Below, one piece after another: positions 1 to 8,029 of a DNA stretch of 51,762 nucleotides (positions within the stretch are counted from its first letter, which is position 1; each line of letters opens with the position of its first letter). The translations under genes were made by a program, and so were the position numbers. The DNA is from Streptococcus oralis subsp. tigurinus AZ_3a (GTDB lineage Bacteria; Bacillota; Bacilli; Lactobacillales; Streptococcaceae): the NCBI GenBank assembly GCA_000344275.1, contig AORU01000015.1, positions 1 through 51,762 of the forward strand, written 5' to 3'. The notes under the pieces were generated by a model that was not told where the DNA came from, did no database searches, and saw only the letters and a list, made by a program, of their open reading frames with translations.

Positions 1-242
1 CTACTGGTTGGGTTAAAGACAAAGGCTCATGGTATTACTTAAACGAATCAGGTTCAATGGCTACTGGTTGGGTTAAAGACAAAGGCTCATGGTATTATCT
101 TGATACTGCTGGAGCTATGAAGACAGGTTGGTTTACAGTTTCTGGTAAATGGTACTATACCTATAATTCAGGAGATTTATTAGTAAACACTACTACACCC
201 GATGGCTATAGAGTCAATGCTAACGGTGAGTGGGTAGGATAG
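1..242 (+). CDS. Choline-binding surface protein, C-terminal end (partial, PcpA-like)
   Basis: The window opens inside this gene; the first complete in-frame codon starts at base 3. About 79 residues are visible: two full choline-binding repeats of about 20 residues (core GWVKDKGSWYYL), a diverged last repeat (GWFTVSGKWYY) and a tail ending NANGEWVG before TAG at 240-242. Repeats of this family bind phosphocholine on teichoic acid and hold the protein on the cell surface without covalent linkage. The tail and the position next to rpmG/rpmF resemble pneumococcal PcpA from memory, but the N-terminal domain is outside the window, so another choline-binding protein is possible. A terminator follows at once. 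Confidence 0.85.
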   Translation, partial: TGWVKDKGSWYYLNESGSMATGWVKDKGSWYYLDTAGAMKTGWFTVSGKWYYTYNSGDLLVNTTTPDGYRVNANGEWVG

Positions 243-274
243 GTATCCATTAGCTAAATCTAATCATTCTGAAC

Positions 275-309
275 TAAAAAATCTTCTTACATATGTAGGA
301 AGGTTTTTT
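275..309 (+). terminator. Rho-independent terminator of the choline-binding protein gene
   Basis: Arms 279-290 and 295-306 form a 12-bp stem with two G-U pairs around a 4-base ATAT loop, followed by a T run. It lies 33 bases after the stop codon. Confidence 0.8.
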
Positions 310-392
310 GGATTCTCAAAACTAGTTTAAAAGACTACGCTATTTAAACCAATTTTGAGAATGAATAGAAGCGTTATTTGAAATATATACAG

Positions 393-421
393 AAAAAGAA
401 CCCCAACGTACATTGGAGTTC
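393..421 (-). terminator. Terminator reading leftward, probably of the rpmF-rpmG operon
   Basis: Arms 398-406 and 413-421 (9 bp, one G-U) with a 6-base loop. On the minus strand the stem is followed directly by TTTTT, which makes it a good minus-strand terminator. It is about 160 bases beyond the rpmG stop, with a repeat-rich stretch in between. A weaker T-rich stretch follows on the plus strand, so it may also back up the plus-strand terminator at 275-309. Confidence 0.6.
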
Positions 422-580
422 CTCTTGTTTTTAATTGTCCGAATCAATATTTCTATTTCAAAAAAAGGTAGTGAAAAAGGTAGTGATTCGGTTGATTTTT
501 ATTGCAATGTAGTGAAATTTAAAATTTCAAAATTCGCTTAAAATCAAGGTTCCTCACGTCTATTGACGTGTAGTGAATCC
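422..580. other. Repeat-rich intergenic stretch downstream of rpmG (possible integration scar)
   Basis: There is no convincing gene between the rpmG stop and its terminator. GTAGTGA occurs four times (468, 480, 509, 570). There is an 8-bp inverted repeat, CCGAATCA at 439-446 and TGATTCGG at 484-491, and a 6-bp hairpin CACGTC/GACGTG at about 555-570. Short direct repeats beside the 3' end of a ribosomal protein gene fit a site used, or once used, by a tyrosine-integrase element; that reading is inference. Confidence 0.35.
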
Positions 581-730
581 CTATTTAACCTCTGTAAACA
601 CAACGTGTTTGCGAAGTTTTGGTGAGTATTTCTTCAACTGAAGACGGTCTGGAGTGTTACGTTTGTTTTTAGAAGTAAGGTACAAGCGTTCACCAGATTC
701 TTTGTGTTCAAGTGTGATATTTACGCGCAT
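581..730 (-). CDS. rpmG: 50S ribosomal protein L33
   Basis: 49 residues, beginning [20 protein letters not shown] and ending in a basic stretch with VVFTEVK, the usual length and layout of bacterial L33. No C-x2-C zinc pairs are visible, so this is the zinc-independent (C-minus) form. Start ATG at 728-730, with GGAGATACC just upstream in the 15-base gap after rpmF. It is a structural protein of the large ribosomal subunit, probably cotranscribed with rpmF from the promoter at 990-1018. The sequence 3' of the gene carries short repeats (see 422-580). Confidence 0.93.
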
Positions 731-745
731 GGTATCTCCCTTCTA

Positions 746-928
746 TTATTCAGCTGATGCAGCTTTAGCGATTTTACGTCCTTTGTAGTATCCTTTAAGT
801 GATACGCGGTGAGAACGTGAGTAATCTCCAGTAGTTTCGTCAAAGTTTACAGATGGAGCTGTTACTTTGTAGTGTGTACGACGTTTGTTTTTCTTCGCTT
901 TTGAAGTGCGACGTGCAGGTACTGCCAT
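746..928 (-). CDS. rpmF: 50S ribosomal protein L32
   Basis: 60 residues starting [20 protein letters not shown], the classic L32 N-terminus, then a serine- and glycine-containing middle and a basic C-terminal part ([10 protein letters not shown]). No zinc-ribbon cysteines are present, so it is the zinc-free form. ATG at 926-928 is preceded by AAAGGAG. It is a structural component of the large ribosomal subunit and first gene of the rpmF-rpmG unit. Length is normal for streptococci. Confidence 0.95.
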
Positions 929-989
929 TTTGATTTCTCCTTTAGGTATTTAAATTCGATTCAATCTACTGATTTTCATCAACCATACT

Positions 990-1018
990 AGGATAACACA
1001 TTTTTTTTGTAAAGTAAA
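990..1018 (-). promoter_or_regulatory. Promoter of rpmF-rpmG
   Basis: On the minus strand a -35 TTTACT (1013-1018) and a -10 TATCCT (990-995) are separated by 17 bases, about 60 bases before the rpmF start codon. Confidence 0.55.
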
Positions 1019-1040
1019 GTTACTTGACAAAAAAAGATGA

Positions 1041-1073
1041 AAAAATTCTCCTGTCCGACCTAGCAGACAGGAG
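1041..1073 (-). terminator. Terminator of the SPFH / ribbon-helix-helix operon
   Basis: On the minus strand CTCCTGTC and GACAGGAG (outer limits 1048-1073) form a perfect 8-bp stem followed by AATTTTTTC, just after the stop codon of the gene at 1080-1280. Confidence 0.85.
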
Positions 1074-1079
1074 AAGGTC

Positions 1080-1280
1080 TTAAATATCAATCTCAAATGG
1101 TTCGTCAATGGTTTCTGATACGTATTTGCCGTCTTTCTTCCGTTGCTTGACACATTCTGTAAGGAGATATTCGATTTGCCCATTGACTGAACGAAAGTCG
1201 TCTTCTGCCCATGATGCGAGTGCAGCGTATAACTTTGTTGAGAGTCGAAGGGGGATCTGCTTTTTTTTAGCTTCAGCCAT
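1080..1280 (-). CDS. Ribbon-helix-helix (Arc-type) DNA-binding protein
   Basis: 66 residues. The N-terminal part reads [20 protein letters not shown], the strand-then-helix pattern of an Arc/MetJ-type ribbon-helix-helix domain, then a second helix ([13 protein letters not shown]) and a short acidic tail. Proteins of this fold bind DNA as dimers, often at operators made of short repeats one turn apart. It starts 2 bases after the SPFH gene stop, so the two are almost certainly cotranscribed. Two GATATC-containing repeats overlap the operon promoter and are a natural candidate operator, which would make it an autorepressor (inference). A role as antitoxin is possible, but no toxin-like partner is adjacent. 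Confidence 0.8.
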   Translation of the reverse strand: MAEAKKKQIPLRLSTKLYAALASWAEDDFRSVNGQIEYLLTECVKQRKKDGKYVSETIDEPFEIDI

Positions 1281-1282
1281 CT

Positions 1283-2290
1283 TTAGTAAAGACTTCCTGC
1301 GTTGACAATTGGTTGTGCATCATGATTGCCACAGAGAACGACTAAGAGATTTGAAACCATGGCAGCTTTTCGTTCTTCGTCAAGTTCAACCAACTCTCCT
1401 TCATTGAGACGTTCTAGTGCCATTTCAACCATACCCACAGCACCATCTACAATCATCTTACGGGCATCAATAATGGCAGATGCTTGTTGACGTTGAAGCA
1501 TAACAGCTGCAATTTCTGGAGCGTAAGCTAGGTATGTAATACGTGCTTCAAGGATTTCCAAGCCAGCATCCTCAACGCGACTTTGGATTTCTTCGCGAAT
1601 ACGGTTAGCTACAATTTCACTAGAGCCACGGAGACTACCTTCATCTGCTTGCCCGTCACCTGTAGTATCCACATTAGGAGACACATCGTAAGGATAGATG
1701 CGGACAATATTTCGGAGGGCGCTATCACACTGCAATGAAAGATATTCTTTGTAGTTATCAACGTTAAAGACCGCTTTAGCTGTATCAACAACTCTCCACG
1801 TTACCGCAATTCCGATTTCTACGGGATTTCCTAGACAATCATTGATTTTTTGGCGAGAATTGCTCAAGGTCATAACCTTGAGGGAAATCTGTTTCTTGCC
1901 AATTTCAAGATTTACATCATTGCCATTTGATAATTTCATTCCCGAAAAAGGAGATTTTGTGCTAACATCACCACTTTGTCCAAGTTGAGTGTGGTTTGCA
2001 GGGTTGACTGCTACGCTGAAGGGATTGACAAAGTAAAAACCAGGTTCTTTGATGGTACCTGTATAGTTACCAAAGAGTGTCAGAACCAGAGCTTCCTGAG
2101 GTTTGACAACTTTTAAACCAGCATGAGCTAGTGCTGTAATTATGCTTAGTACAAGTCCGATAATAATTCCAAAAACGTTTTCCGAACCAGCACCCATTAT
2201 AAATATAAAGATACCAAGTACGAGTGTCAACTCAATGAGAATCAATGCGAATACACCATTTGGTTTTGAATTGATGAGTTTTTCAGTCAT
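1283..2290 (-). CDS. SPFH/band-7 domain membrane protein
   Basis: 335 residues. Two hydrophobic segments near the N-terminus (about residues 12-32 and 38-58) are followed by an SPFH domain opening [19 protein letters not shown], then a helical region ([20 protein letters not shown]) typical of the stomatin/prohibitin group, and a C-terminal part with [15 protein letters not shown]. These proteins oligomerise and organise membrane patches or regulate membrane proteases; the specific role here is unknown. ATG at 2288-2290 follows GGAGGTCATTCTT, a strong ribosome site. It is first gene of a two-gene operon with the ribbon-helix-helix protein, a pairing I recall as recurrent in Firmicutes. Confidence 0.85.
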   Translation of the reverse strand: MTEKLINSKPNGVFALILIELTLVLGIFIFIMGAGSENVFGIIIGLVLSIITALAHAGLKVVKPQEALVLTLFGNYTGTIKEPGFYFVNPFSVAVNPANHTQLGQSGDVSTKSPFSGMKLSNGNDVNLEIGKKQISLKVMTLSNSRQKINDCLGNPVEIGIAVTWRVVDTAKAVFNVDNYKEYLSLQCDSALRNIVRIYPYDVSPNVDTTGDGQADEGSLRGSSEIVANRIREEIQSRVEDAGLEILEARITYLAYAPEIAAVMLQRQQASAIIDARKMIVDGAVGMVEMALERLNEGELVELDEERKAAMVSNLLVVLCGNHDAQPIVNAGSLY

Positions 2291-2309
2291 AAGAATGACC
2301 TCCTGTTAT

Positions 2310-2348
2310 ATGATATCTAAATGATATCGCTTTGTTTTAGAAAGTCAA
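2310..2348 (-). promoter_or_regulatory. Promoter of the SPFH operon with overlapping direct repeats
   Basis: On the minus strand TTGACT (2343-2348) and TATCAT (2321-2326) are 16 bases apart. ATGATATC occurs at 2310-2317 and again at 2321-2328, an 11-base period with palindromic GATATC cores. One copy covers the -10 box, so a protein bound there would block transcription. Confidence 0.6.
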
Positions 2349-2438
2349 GAAATAAATGTAACATTTTTAAAGAAAATATTACTGTATAGAATTTTCTGAA
2401 AATTCAAGAATTTTATTCTGTCCTTCATGCGAAAATTG

Positions 2439-2447
2439 TGCTATAAT
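2439..2447 (+). promoter_or_regulatory. Extended -10 promoter of ilvD
   Basis: TGC followed by TATAAT at 2442-2447, 27 bases before the ilvD start. No good -35 box is seen, as usual for extended -10 promoters. Confidence 0.6.
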
Positions 2448-2474
2448 AGTAAAAACTGAAATGGGAGGGATAAG

Positions 2475-4178
2475 ATGACTGAATTAGATAAACGTCACCG
2501 CAGTAGCATTTATGACAGCATGGTTAAATCACCAAACCGTGCCATGCTGCGTGCGACTGGTATGACAGATAAAGACTTTGAAACACCGATTGTGGGAGTG
2601 ATTTCGACTTGGGCGGAAAATACACCATGTAACATTCACTTGCATGATTTTGGGAAATTGGCGAAAGAAGGTGTCAAATCTGCAGGTGCTTGGCCTGTTC
2701 AGTTTGGAACGATTACCGTAGCGGACGGGATTGCCATGGGAACGCCTGGTATGCGCTTCTCTCTAACATCTCGTGATATTATTGCGGATTCTATCGAAGC
2801 TGCTATGGGTGGTCACAACGTCGATGCCTTCGTCGCTATCGGTGGTTGTGACAAGAACATGCCTGGTTCTATGATTGCTATTGCAAATATGGATATTCCA
2901 GCTATTTTCGCCTATGGTGGTACCATTGTACCCGGAAAGTTAGATGGTAAAGACATCGACTTGGTTTCTGTCTTTGAAGGAATCGGGAAATGGAACCACG
3001 GTGACATGACAGCTGAGGACGTAAAACGTCTTGAATGTAATGCCTGCCCTGGCCCTGGTGGCTGTGGAGGTATGTATACTGCTAATACCATGGCGACTGC
3101 TATCGAAGTTCTCGGTATGAGTTTGCCAGGCTCTTCATCTCACCCAGCTGAATCAGCCGACAAGAAAGAAGATATCGAAGCAGCAGGACGTGCTGTTGTT
3201 AAGATGTTGGAGCTCGGTCTCAAGCCATCAGATATCTTGACTCGTGAAGCCTTTGAAGATGCCATTACTGTGACTATGGCTCTCGGTGGTTCTACAAACG
3301 CCGCTCTTCACTTGCTTGCCATTGCCCATGCTGCTAATGTTGACTTGTCACTTGAGGACTTCAATACGATACAAGAACGTGTGCCTCACTTGGCCGACTT
3401 GAAACCATCTGGTCAGTATGTCTTCCAAGACCTTTACGAAGTCGGTGGTGTGCCTGCGGTTATGAGATACCTCTTGGCGAATGGATTCCTTCACGGAGAC
3501 CGTATCACATGTACTGGTAAGACTGTTGCTGAGAACTTAGCTGACTTTGCAGACCTCACACCGGGTCAAAAAGTCATCATGCCACTGGAAAATCCAAAAC
3601 GTGCAGATGGTCCGCTTATCATCTTGAACGGGAACCTTGCACCAGACGGTGCGGTTGCCAAGGTATCAGGTGTTAGAGTGCGTCGTCACGTTGGTCCAGC
3701 TAAGGTCTTTGACTCAGAAGAAGATGCGATTCAGGCCGTTCTGACAGATGAAATCGTTGATGGCGATGTAGTCGTTGTTCGTTTCGTTGGACCTAAAGGT
3801 GGTCCTGGTATGCCTGAGATGCTGTCACTTTCATCAATGATCGTTGGTAAAGGTCAGGGAGACAAGGTTGCCCTCTTGACAGACGGACGTTTCTCTGGTG
3901 GTACTTATGGTCTGGTTGTTGGACATATCGCTCCTGAAGCTCAGGATGGTGGACCGATTGCCTACCTTCGTACAGGCGATATCGTTACGGTTGACCAAGA
4001 TACTAAAGAAATTTCCATGGCCGTATCCGAAGAAGAACTTGAAAAACGCAAGGCAGAAACAACCTTGCCACCGCTTTACAGTCGTGGTGTTCTCGGTAAA
4101 TATGCCCACATCGTATCATCCGCTTCTCGTGGAGCCGTGACAGACTTCTGGAATATGGACAAGTCAGGTAAAAAATAA
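2475..4178 (+). CDS. ilvD: Dihydroxy-acid dehydratase
   Basis: 567 residues, normal length for IlvD. It dehydrates 2,3-dihydroxy-isovalerate and -methylvalerate to the 2-keto acids in valine, leucine and isoleucine synthesis, using an iron-sulfur cluster. Visible hallmarks are [10 protein letters not shown] (cluster cysteine and substrate site, about residues 121-130), [18 protein letters not shown] (about 191-208), the DGRFSGG motif near residue 470, and the C-terminal RGVLGKYA stretch. ATG at 2475 follows GGGAGG. It is a single gene between an extended -10 promoter and a terminator. No attenuator or T-box leader is visible in the short upstream gap. Confidence 0.97.
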   Translation: MTELDKRHRSSIYDSMVKSPNRAMLRATGMTDKDFETPIVGVISTWAENTPCNIHLHDFGKLAKEGVKSAGAWPVQFGTITVADGIAMGTPGMRFSLTSRDIIADSIEAAMGGHNVDAFVAIGGCDKNMPGSMIAIANMDIPAIFAYGGTIVPGKLDGKDIDLVSVFEGIGKWNHGDMTAEDVKRLECNACPGPGGCGGMYTANTMATAIEVLGMSLPGSSSHPAESADKKEDIEAAGRAVVKMLELGLKPSDILTREAFEDAITVTMALGGSTNAALHLLAIAHAANVDLSLEDFNTIQERVPHLADLKPSGQYVFQDLYEVGGVPAVMRYLLANGFLHGDRITCTGKTVAENLADFADLTPGQKVIMPLENPKRADGPLIILNGNLAPDGAVAKVSGVRVRRHVGPAKVFDSEEDAIQAVLTDEIVDGDVVVVRFVGPKGGPGMPEMLSLSSMIVGKGQGDKVALLTDGRFSGGTYGLVVGHIAPEAQDGGPIAYLRTGDIVTVDQDTKEISMAVSEEELEKRKAETTLPPLYSRGVLGKYAHIVSSASRGAVTDFWNMDKSGKK

Positions 4179-4185
4179 ACTCAAA

Positions 4186-4214
4186 AAGCAAGCCATCTTC
4201 GGCTTGCTTCTTTT
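4186..4214 (+). terminator. Terminator of ilvD
   Basis: AAGCAAGCC (4186-4194) pairs perfectly with GGCTTGCTT (4201-4209) around a 6-base loop, followed by CTTTTC. Confidence 0.85.
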
Positions 4215-4239
4215 CATCTTCAAAAGTGATTTGCCTGCT

Positions 4240-4345
4240 TATACTCAATAAAAATCAAAGAGCAAACTAGAAAGCTAGGCGCAGGCAGTACTTGAGTACG
4301 ACAAGCCGACGCTGACGTGGTTTGAATTTGATTTTTGAAGAATAT
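4240..4345. repeat. BOX repeat element, boxA-boxC form
   Basis: About 106 bases starting ATACTCAATAAAAATCAAAG and containing GACGCTGACGTGGTTTGAA, recognisable from memory as the outer (A and C) modules of the pneumococcal BOX repeat with no boxB between them. A second, better preserved copy is at 14390-14503. It lies between convergent ilvD and the DUF59 gene, and its right end touches the stop codon of the latter. Confidence 0.85.
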
Positions 4346-4686
4346 TAACGAGGTGGCAGTCCAAGGGCGATACGGCCGTAGCGACTGATTCGTGTGATCT
4401 TCCAGGCAGGCGACCAGGTAACTTCAACCTTGATATCTTCGATACCCTCAATTTGTTTCAGACCTGCGACGATTTCGATAGGCAGGCTTTCGGCGCAATC
4501 GCAGGCAGTGTCAGTGAAAGTCATGACAATTTTGCAGAGACCTGTTTCATCTAGATTAATTTCATAAATCAGCCCTAGATTGTAAACATCCAATTCCACA
4601 TCTGTATCAAAAACCTTCTCTAGTTTATCGATAATTTGGTCTTGTAAGGCCAAAGCGCGGTCATTGATTTTGATATCGTCTCTCAT
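4345..4686 (-). CDS. MIP18-family (DUF59) metal-sulfur cluster assembly protein
   Basis: 113 residues. The domain begins at VELDVYNLGLIYEI and contains TFTDTACDCAESLP, the region holding the conserved cysteine of PaaD/SufT-like proteins, then IKVEVTWSPAWKITRIS, a family signature. Members help load or mature iron-sulfur proteins. The neighbour ilvD encodes an iron-sulfur enzyme, but it is convergent, so the link is only suggestive. ATG at 4684-4686 follows GGAGGG. The stop codon TAA (4345-4347) abuts the BOX element. Length and C-terminus look normal, so the repeat does not seem to have truncated it. Confidence 0.88.
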   Translation of the reverse strand: MRDDIKINDRALALQDQIIDKLEKVFDTDVELDVYNLGLIYEINLDETGLCKIVMTFTDTACDCAESLPIEIVAGLKQIEGIEDIKVEVTWSPAWKITRISRYGRIALGLPPR

Positions 4687-4815
4687 AACAGTCCCTCCAC
4701 GTGATAAATATCCCCTATTTTCTCATAATTCTGACAATTTGGCAAATTTTTGATGAATTTTCTGAAAAGACTCTCTTGCGATTTTCTCCTCTCACTGTTT
4801 TAATCCCTCTATTTA

Positions 4816-4824
4816 TGGTAAAAT
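4816..4824 (+). promoter_or_regulatory. Extended -10 promoter of hisS
   Basis: TGG followed by TAAAAT at 4819-4824, 29 bases before the start codon. There is no T-box leader between this promoter and hisS. Confidence 0.55.
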
Positions 4825-4853
4825 AAGACTATTAAGTTTAAAGAGGATTCCCT

Positions 4854-6134
4854 ATGAAATTACAAAAACCAAAAGGAACGCAGGATATTTTACCTGCTGA
4901 GTCTGTCAAATGGCAGTACGTTGAGGGCTTTGCCCGTGAAATTTTCAAGTGCTATAACTATGCAGAAGTGCGCACGCCTATTTTTGAGCATTACGAGGTC
5001 ATCAGCCGCTCTGTCGGAGATACAACGGATATCGTAACCAAGGAAATGTACGATTTTTATGACAAGGGTGACCGCCATATTACCCTCCGTCCAGAAGGAA
5101 CTGCGCCCGTTGTCCGCTCTTATGTGGAAAATAAACTCTTCGCCCCAGAAGTGCAAAAGCCAAGTAAGTTCTACTACATGGGCCCTATGTTCCGTTATGA
5201 GCGTCCACAAGCAGGTCGTTTACGCCAGTTCCACCAGATTGGTGTTGAGTGCTTTGGTTCTAGCAATCCAGCTACCGATGTGGAGACCATCGCTATGGCA
5301 GCTCATTTCTTGAAAGAAATCGGCATTCAAGGTGTCAAATTGCACCTTAACACTCTCGGAAATCCTGAGAGCCGTGCAGCCTACCGTCAAGCCTTGATCG
5401 ACTATTTGACACCGCTCAAGGAGACCTTGTCTAAAGATAGCCAGCGTCGCTTGGAGGAAAATCCTCTCCGTGTCTTGGACTCTAAGGAAAAAGAAGACAA
5501 GGTGGCAGTAGAGAATGCGCCGTCTATCTTGGACTTCCTTGATGAAGAAAGTCAAGCTCATTTTGATGCTGTGCGTCAGATGTTGGAAAATCTGGGTGTA
5601 GACTATATCATCGATACCAATATGGTGCGTGGTCTGGACTACTACAACCACACGATTTTTGAATTCATCACTGAAATCGAGGGCAATGAATTGACCGTCT
5701 GTGCGGGTGGTCGTTACGATGGTTTGGTTGCTTACTTTGGTGGTCCTGAAACTGCTGGATTTGGTTTTGGACTTGGTGTAGAGCGCCTGCTTCTTATCCT
5801 TGAAAAGCAAGGTGTGGCTCTCCCTATTGAAAATGCCTTAGATGTCTATATCGCAGTCTTGGGCGAAGAAGCAAATGTTAAGGCCTTGGAATTGGTACAA
5901 GCCCTTCGCCAACAAGGCTTCAAAGCAGAGCGTGATTACCTCAATCGTAAACTCAAAGCTCAGTTCAAGTCAGCCGATGTCTTTGCGGCTAAGACCCTCA
6001 TCACGCTAGGCGAGAGTGAAGTCGAAAGCGGACAAGTGACGGTTAAGAACAACCAAACACGAGAAGAAGTGGAAGTTACGCTCGATACAATCAGCCAAAA
6101 CTTCTCAGAAATCTTTGAAAAACTAGGATTTTAA
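4854..6134 (+). CDS. hisS: Histidyl-tRNA synthetase
   Basis: 426 residues, normal length for a class II HisRS. It charges tRNA-His with histidine. Class II and HisRS motifs can be read: KGTQDILP at the N-terminus, TLRPEGTAP (motif 2 entry, about residue 77), [17 protein letters not shown], the HisRS histidine-binding segment [13 protein letters not shown], and motif 3 [12 protein letters not shown]. The C-terminal part matches the anticodon-binding domain. ATG at 4854 follows AGAGGA. It is separated from aspS, often its operon partner in Firmicutes, by the 3.4-kb transporter operon. Confidence 0.97.
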   Translation: MKLQKPKGTQDILPAESVKWQYVEGFAREIFKCYNYAEVRTPIFEHYEVISRSVGDTTDIVTKEMYDFYDKGDRHITLRPEGTAPVVRSYVENKLFAPEVQKPSKFYYMGPMFRYERPQAGRLRQFHQIGVECFGSSNPATDVETIAMAAHFLKEIGIQGVKLHLNTLGNPESRAAYRQALIDYLTPLKETLSKDSQRRLEENPLRVLDSKEKEDKVAVENAPSILDFLDEESQAHFDAVRQMLENLGVDYIIDTNMVRGLDYYNHTIFEFITEIEGNELTVCAGGRYDGLVAYFGGPETAGFGFGLGVERLLLILEKQGVALPIENALDVYIAVLGEEANVKALELVQALRQQGFKAERDYLNRKLKAQFKSADVFAAKTLITLGESEVESGQVTVKNNQTREEVEVTLDTISQNFSEIFEKLGF

Positions 6135-6147
6135 TGATAAATAAATT

Positions 6148-6179
6148 GGTCAGGATGTATTCCTGACCGTTTTCTTTTG
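6148..6179 (+). terminator. Terminator of hisS
   Basis: GGTCAGGA (6148-6155) and TCCTGACC (6161-6168) form a perfect 8-bp stem with a 5-base loop, followed by GTTTTCTTTT. Confidence 0.9.
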
Positions 6180-6200
6180 CAAAATGACAAAAATCATAAA

Positions 6201-6228
6201 CTTTTTGACAAATATTGTTGTCAAAAAG
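6201..6228. promoter_or_regulatory. Perfect 11-bp inverted-repeat operator of the regulator-transporter operon
   Basis: CTTTTTGACAA (6201-6211) and TTGTCAAAAAG (6218-6228) are exact inverted copies separated by 6 bases. The right arm contains the -35 box of the downstream promoter, so a bound repressor would occlude RNA polymerase. The first gene of the operon encodes a Cro/C1-type regulator, the obvious candidate to bind it. Confidence 0.7.
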
Positions 6229-6246
6229 AAAAAGATGTGTTACAAT
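6218..6246 (+). promoter_or_regulatory. Promoter of the regulator-transporter operon
   Basis: TTGTCA (6218-6223) and TACAAT (6241-6246) with a 17-base spacer. The -35 box is embedded in the inverted repeat at 6201-6228. Confidence 0.7.
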
Positions 6247-6276
6247 ATAAGCAAGTTAAGAGTAAAGGAGAAGGGA

Positions 6277-6483
6277 ATGCTTAAAAATCGTTTAAAAGAG
6301 CTTCGGGCTCGCGATGGTCTCAATCAGACCGAACTTGCCAAACTAGCAGGGGTCTCCAGGCAGACTATCAGTCTGCTAGAGAGGGATGAATATACCCCGT
6401 CAGTTGTGATCGCCCTGAAGATTTCACAGATATTCAATGAACCAGTCGAGTCGGTATTTCGTATAGAGGAGGATGAGGAATGA
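6277..6483 (+). CDS. Cro/C1-type helix-turn-helix regulator (YozG-like)
   Basis: 68 residues starting MLKNRLKELRARDGLNQTEL. Essentially the whole protein is one helix-turn-helix domain: LNQTELAKLAGVSRQTISLLERDEYTPS is the two-helix reader, followed by ISQIFNEPVESVF, the usual fourth and fifth helices. The ATG at 6277 is chosen over an upstream in-frame ATG at 6184 because it follows AAAGGAGAAGG and because the earlier start lies upstream of the promoter. It overlaps the next gene by 4 bases (ATGA). It is likely an autorepressor acting on the inverted repeat at 6201-6228. Small regulators of this type next to DUF3169 and ABC genes are common in streptococci. Confidence 0.85.
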   Translation: MLKNRLKELRARDGLNQTELAKLAGVSRQTISLLERDEYTPSVVIALKISQIFNEPVESVFRIEEDEE

Positions 6484-7193
6484 AACACAAACATAAATGG
6501 ATTGGAATTGGAGCAGGGGTTTTAGGTTTCTTTCTGGGAATGCTTAGTCTCGCTCTAAGAGGACTATTCAATCAGATTCAAACCGAACAAGTTTTATATA
6601 CTTCTTTCGTTCTTATTGCAATTGTTGGAGTAATATCTCTCGCTTTAGCTGTGTACTACCTTCGAAAGGGTCGTGAAGCTTACGTGATTTACCAAACAGT
6701 AGAAGAGGAAGAAGCTAATGAAAAGGCATATGTGAGTGCTTATCGCTTCTTGGACTATGGAACAGTTGCTTCGAACATTTTGATGATTGCGATGCTTTGC
6801 TGTTTAGTAATTGTCACTTCTCCAGTAATTGAGAATGTTTATCTTTTCATCTTTTCACTTGTTTTAATGTTCTTTTCTTTTGCTGTTGCAAATTATTGTG
6901 TGCGAACAATTTTTCTCATTCGCCAGTATAAACTATCTATTTTCTCGACTCCAAAAGAAGTTTTGTCTTTTCTAAACAGTTATGATGAGGGAGAGAAGCA
7001 GGCAGAAATGGAGAATGCTTATTTGACTCTGTTTAAATTGAATCAAATCATACTCCCTGCGCTTTACATTCTATTATTTGTACTATCAACCATCCTGCAA
7101 GAAACCCAGCTGGTTGCCTTGCTTATCCTAATTGTAATCCATCTTTATATCAATATTGACCAGCTACGCAAAACAAAACGTTACTTTAAGTAA
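6480..7193 (+). CDS. DUF3169-family membrane protein
   Basis: 237 residues with about six hydrophobic segments: residues 8-27, 40-60, 97-118, 121-145, 190-208 and 212-228. It has charged loops (TVEEEEANEKAY near residue 80) and a basic C-terminus. I recognise the pattern as DUF3169, a family of unknown function usually placed after a small helix-turn-helix regulator and before ABC transporter genes. The start codon overlaps the regulator stop, implying translational coupling. No catalytic motif is seen. It may sense or modulate the transporter, but that is inference. Confidence 0.7.
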   Translation: MKHKHKWIGIGAGVLGFFLGMLSLALRGLFNQIQTEQVLYTSFVLIAIVGVISLALAVYYLRKGREAYVIYQTVEEEEANEKAYVSAYRFLDYGTVASNILMIAMLCCLVIVTSPVIENVYLFIFSLVLMFFSFAVANYCVRTIFLIRQYKLSIFSTPKEVLSFLNSYDEGEKQAEMENAYLTLFKLNQIILPALYILLFVLSTILQETQLVALLILIVIHLYINIDQLRKTKRYFK

Positions 7194-7204
7194 AAGGAGT
7201 TCCT

Positions 7205-8029
7205 ATGATTCGTGTTGAAAATGTAAGCAAAAGTTTTGGAGGCAAGAAAGCTCTGAATCAGATTTCTTTTGAGATTCAAGAGGGTGAAATTTTTGGCTTC
7301 CTAGGGCCTTCAGGTTCAGGTAAAACAACTATGATCAATGTTCTGACGGGGCAGTTAGCTGCAGATCAGGGTGAGACCGTTCTTCTAGGAAAGTCCTCTC
7401 GAAATTTGACTTCAAATGATTTGGAACAAATCGGGATTGTTAGTGATAGCAGTGGTTTTTATGAAAAGATGAGCCTCTATAAAAATCTGCTCATTTATGC
7501 AAAATTATATGGTCTTAAAACTTCTAGAGTAGATACAGTGCTTGATCAAGTTGGGTTATCAGATGCCAAAAACCTTATCGCGGAAAAACTATCCACAGGT
7601 ATGAAACAACGGATGTTCTTGGCTCGTGCTCTTCTAAATGCTCCCAAAATCCTCTTTCTAGATGAGCCAACAAGTGGTCTTGATCCTACCACCTCAAAAT
7701 CGATTCATGCTCTCTTGCAGGAACTGAAGCAGGCTGGGACAACTATCTTTTTAACAACCCATGATATGAATGAAGCAACCTTGCTTTGTGATCGACTCTC
7801 TCTTTTAAATAAGGGAAACTTGATTGAGTATGGCAGTCCACAAGAGATTATCCAGAAATACCATGAGGATAAAAAGGTTCGTTTACGCTATCAAAATGGG
7901 CGCGAGCAAGTGATTCCTTTTGAAGAATTGCCTCATTTGAATACGACAAATCTAATAGCTGTTCATTCTTGTGAACCGACTTTAGAAGAAATCTTTATTA
8001 GATTGACAGGAGAAAAGTTAGATGTTTAG
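7205..8029 (+). CDS. ABC transporter ATP-binding protein
   Basis: 274 residues. A nucleotide-binding domain with Walker A GPSGSGKTT (about residues 36-44), a signature motif in the form LSTGMKQRM, Walker B ILFLDEPTSGLD and the H-loop FLTTHDMNEA. The C-terminal 60 residues are the extra domain common in CcmA/bacitracin-type exporters. ATG at 7205 follows AAAGGAG. It overlaps the permease gene by 8 bases, so the two products very likely form one exporter. The substrate is not readable; related systems move antimicrobial peptides or lipids. Confidence 0.9.
   Translation: MIRVENVSKSFGGKKALNQISFEIQEGEIFGFLGPSGSGKTTMINVLTGQLAADQGETVLLGKSSRNLTSNDLEQIGIVSDSSGFYEKMSLYKNLLIYAKLYGLKTSRVDTVLDQVGLSDAKNLIAEKLSTGMKQRMFLARALLNAPKILFLDEPTSGLDPTTSKSIHALLQELKQAGTTIFLTTHDMNEATLLCDRLSLLNKGNLIEYGSPQEIIQKYHEDKKVRLRYQNGREQVIPFEELPHLNTTNLIAVHSCEPTLEEIFIRLTGEKLDV

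Noticed and set aside
4687..4853. Possible T-box or other amino-acid-sensing leader before hisS (also considered before aspS, tyrS and gltX)
   Set aside because: All four gaps are too short between promoter and start codon, and none contains a T-box core sequence or antiterminator.
6184..6276. Longer helix-turn-helix regulator from ATG 6184
   Set aside because: That ATG lies upstream of the -35 box and operator, so it would not be on the transcript.
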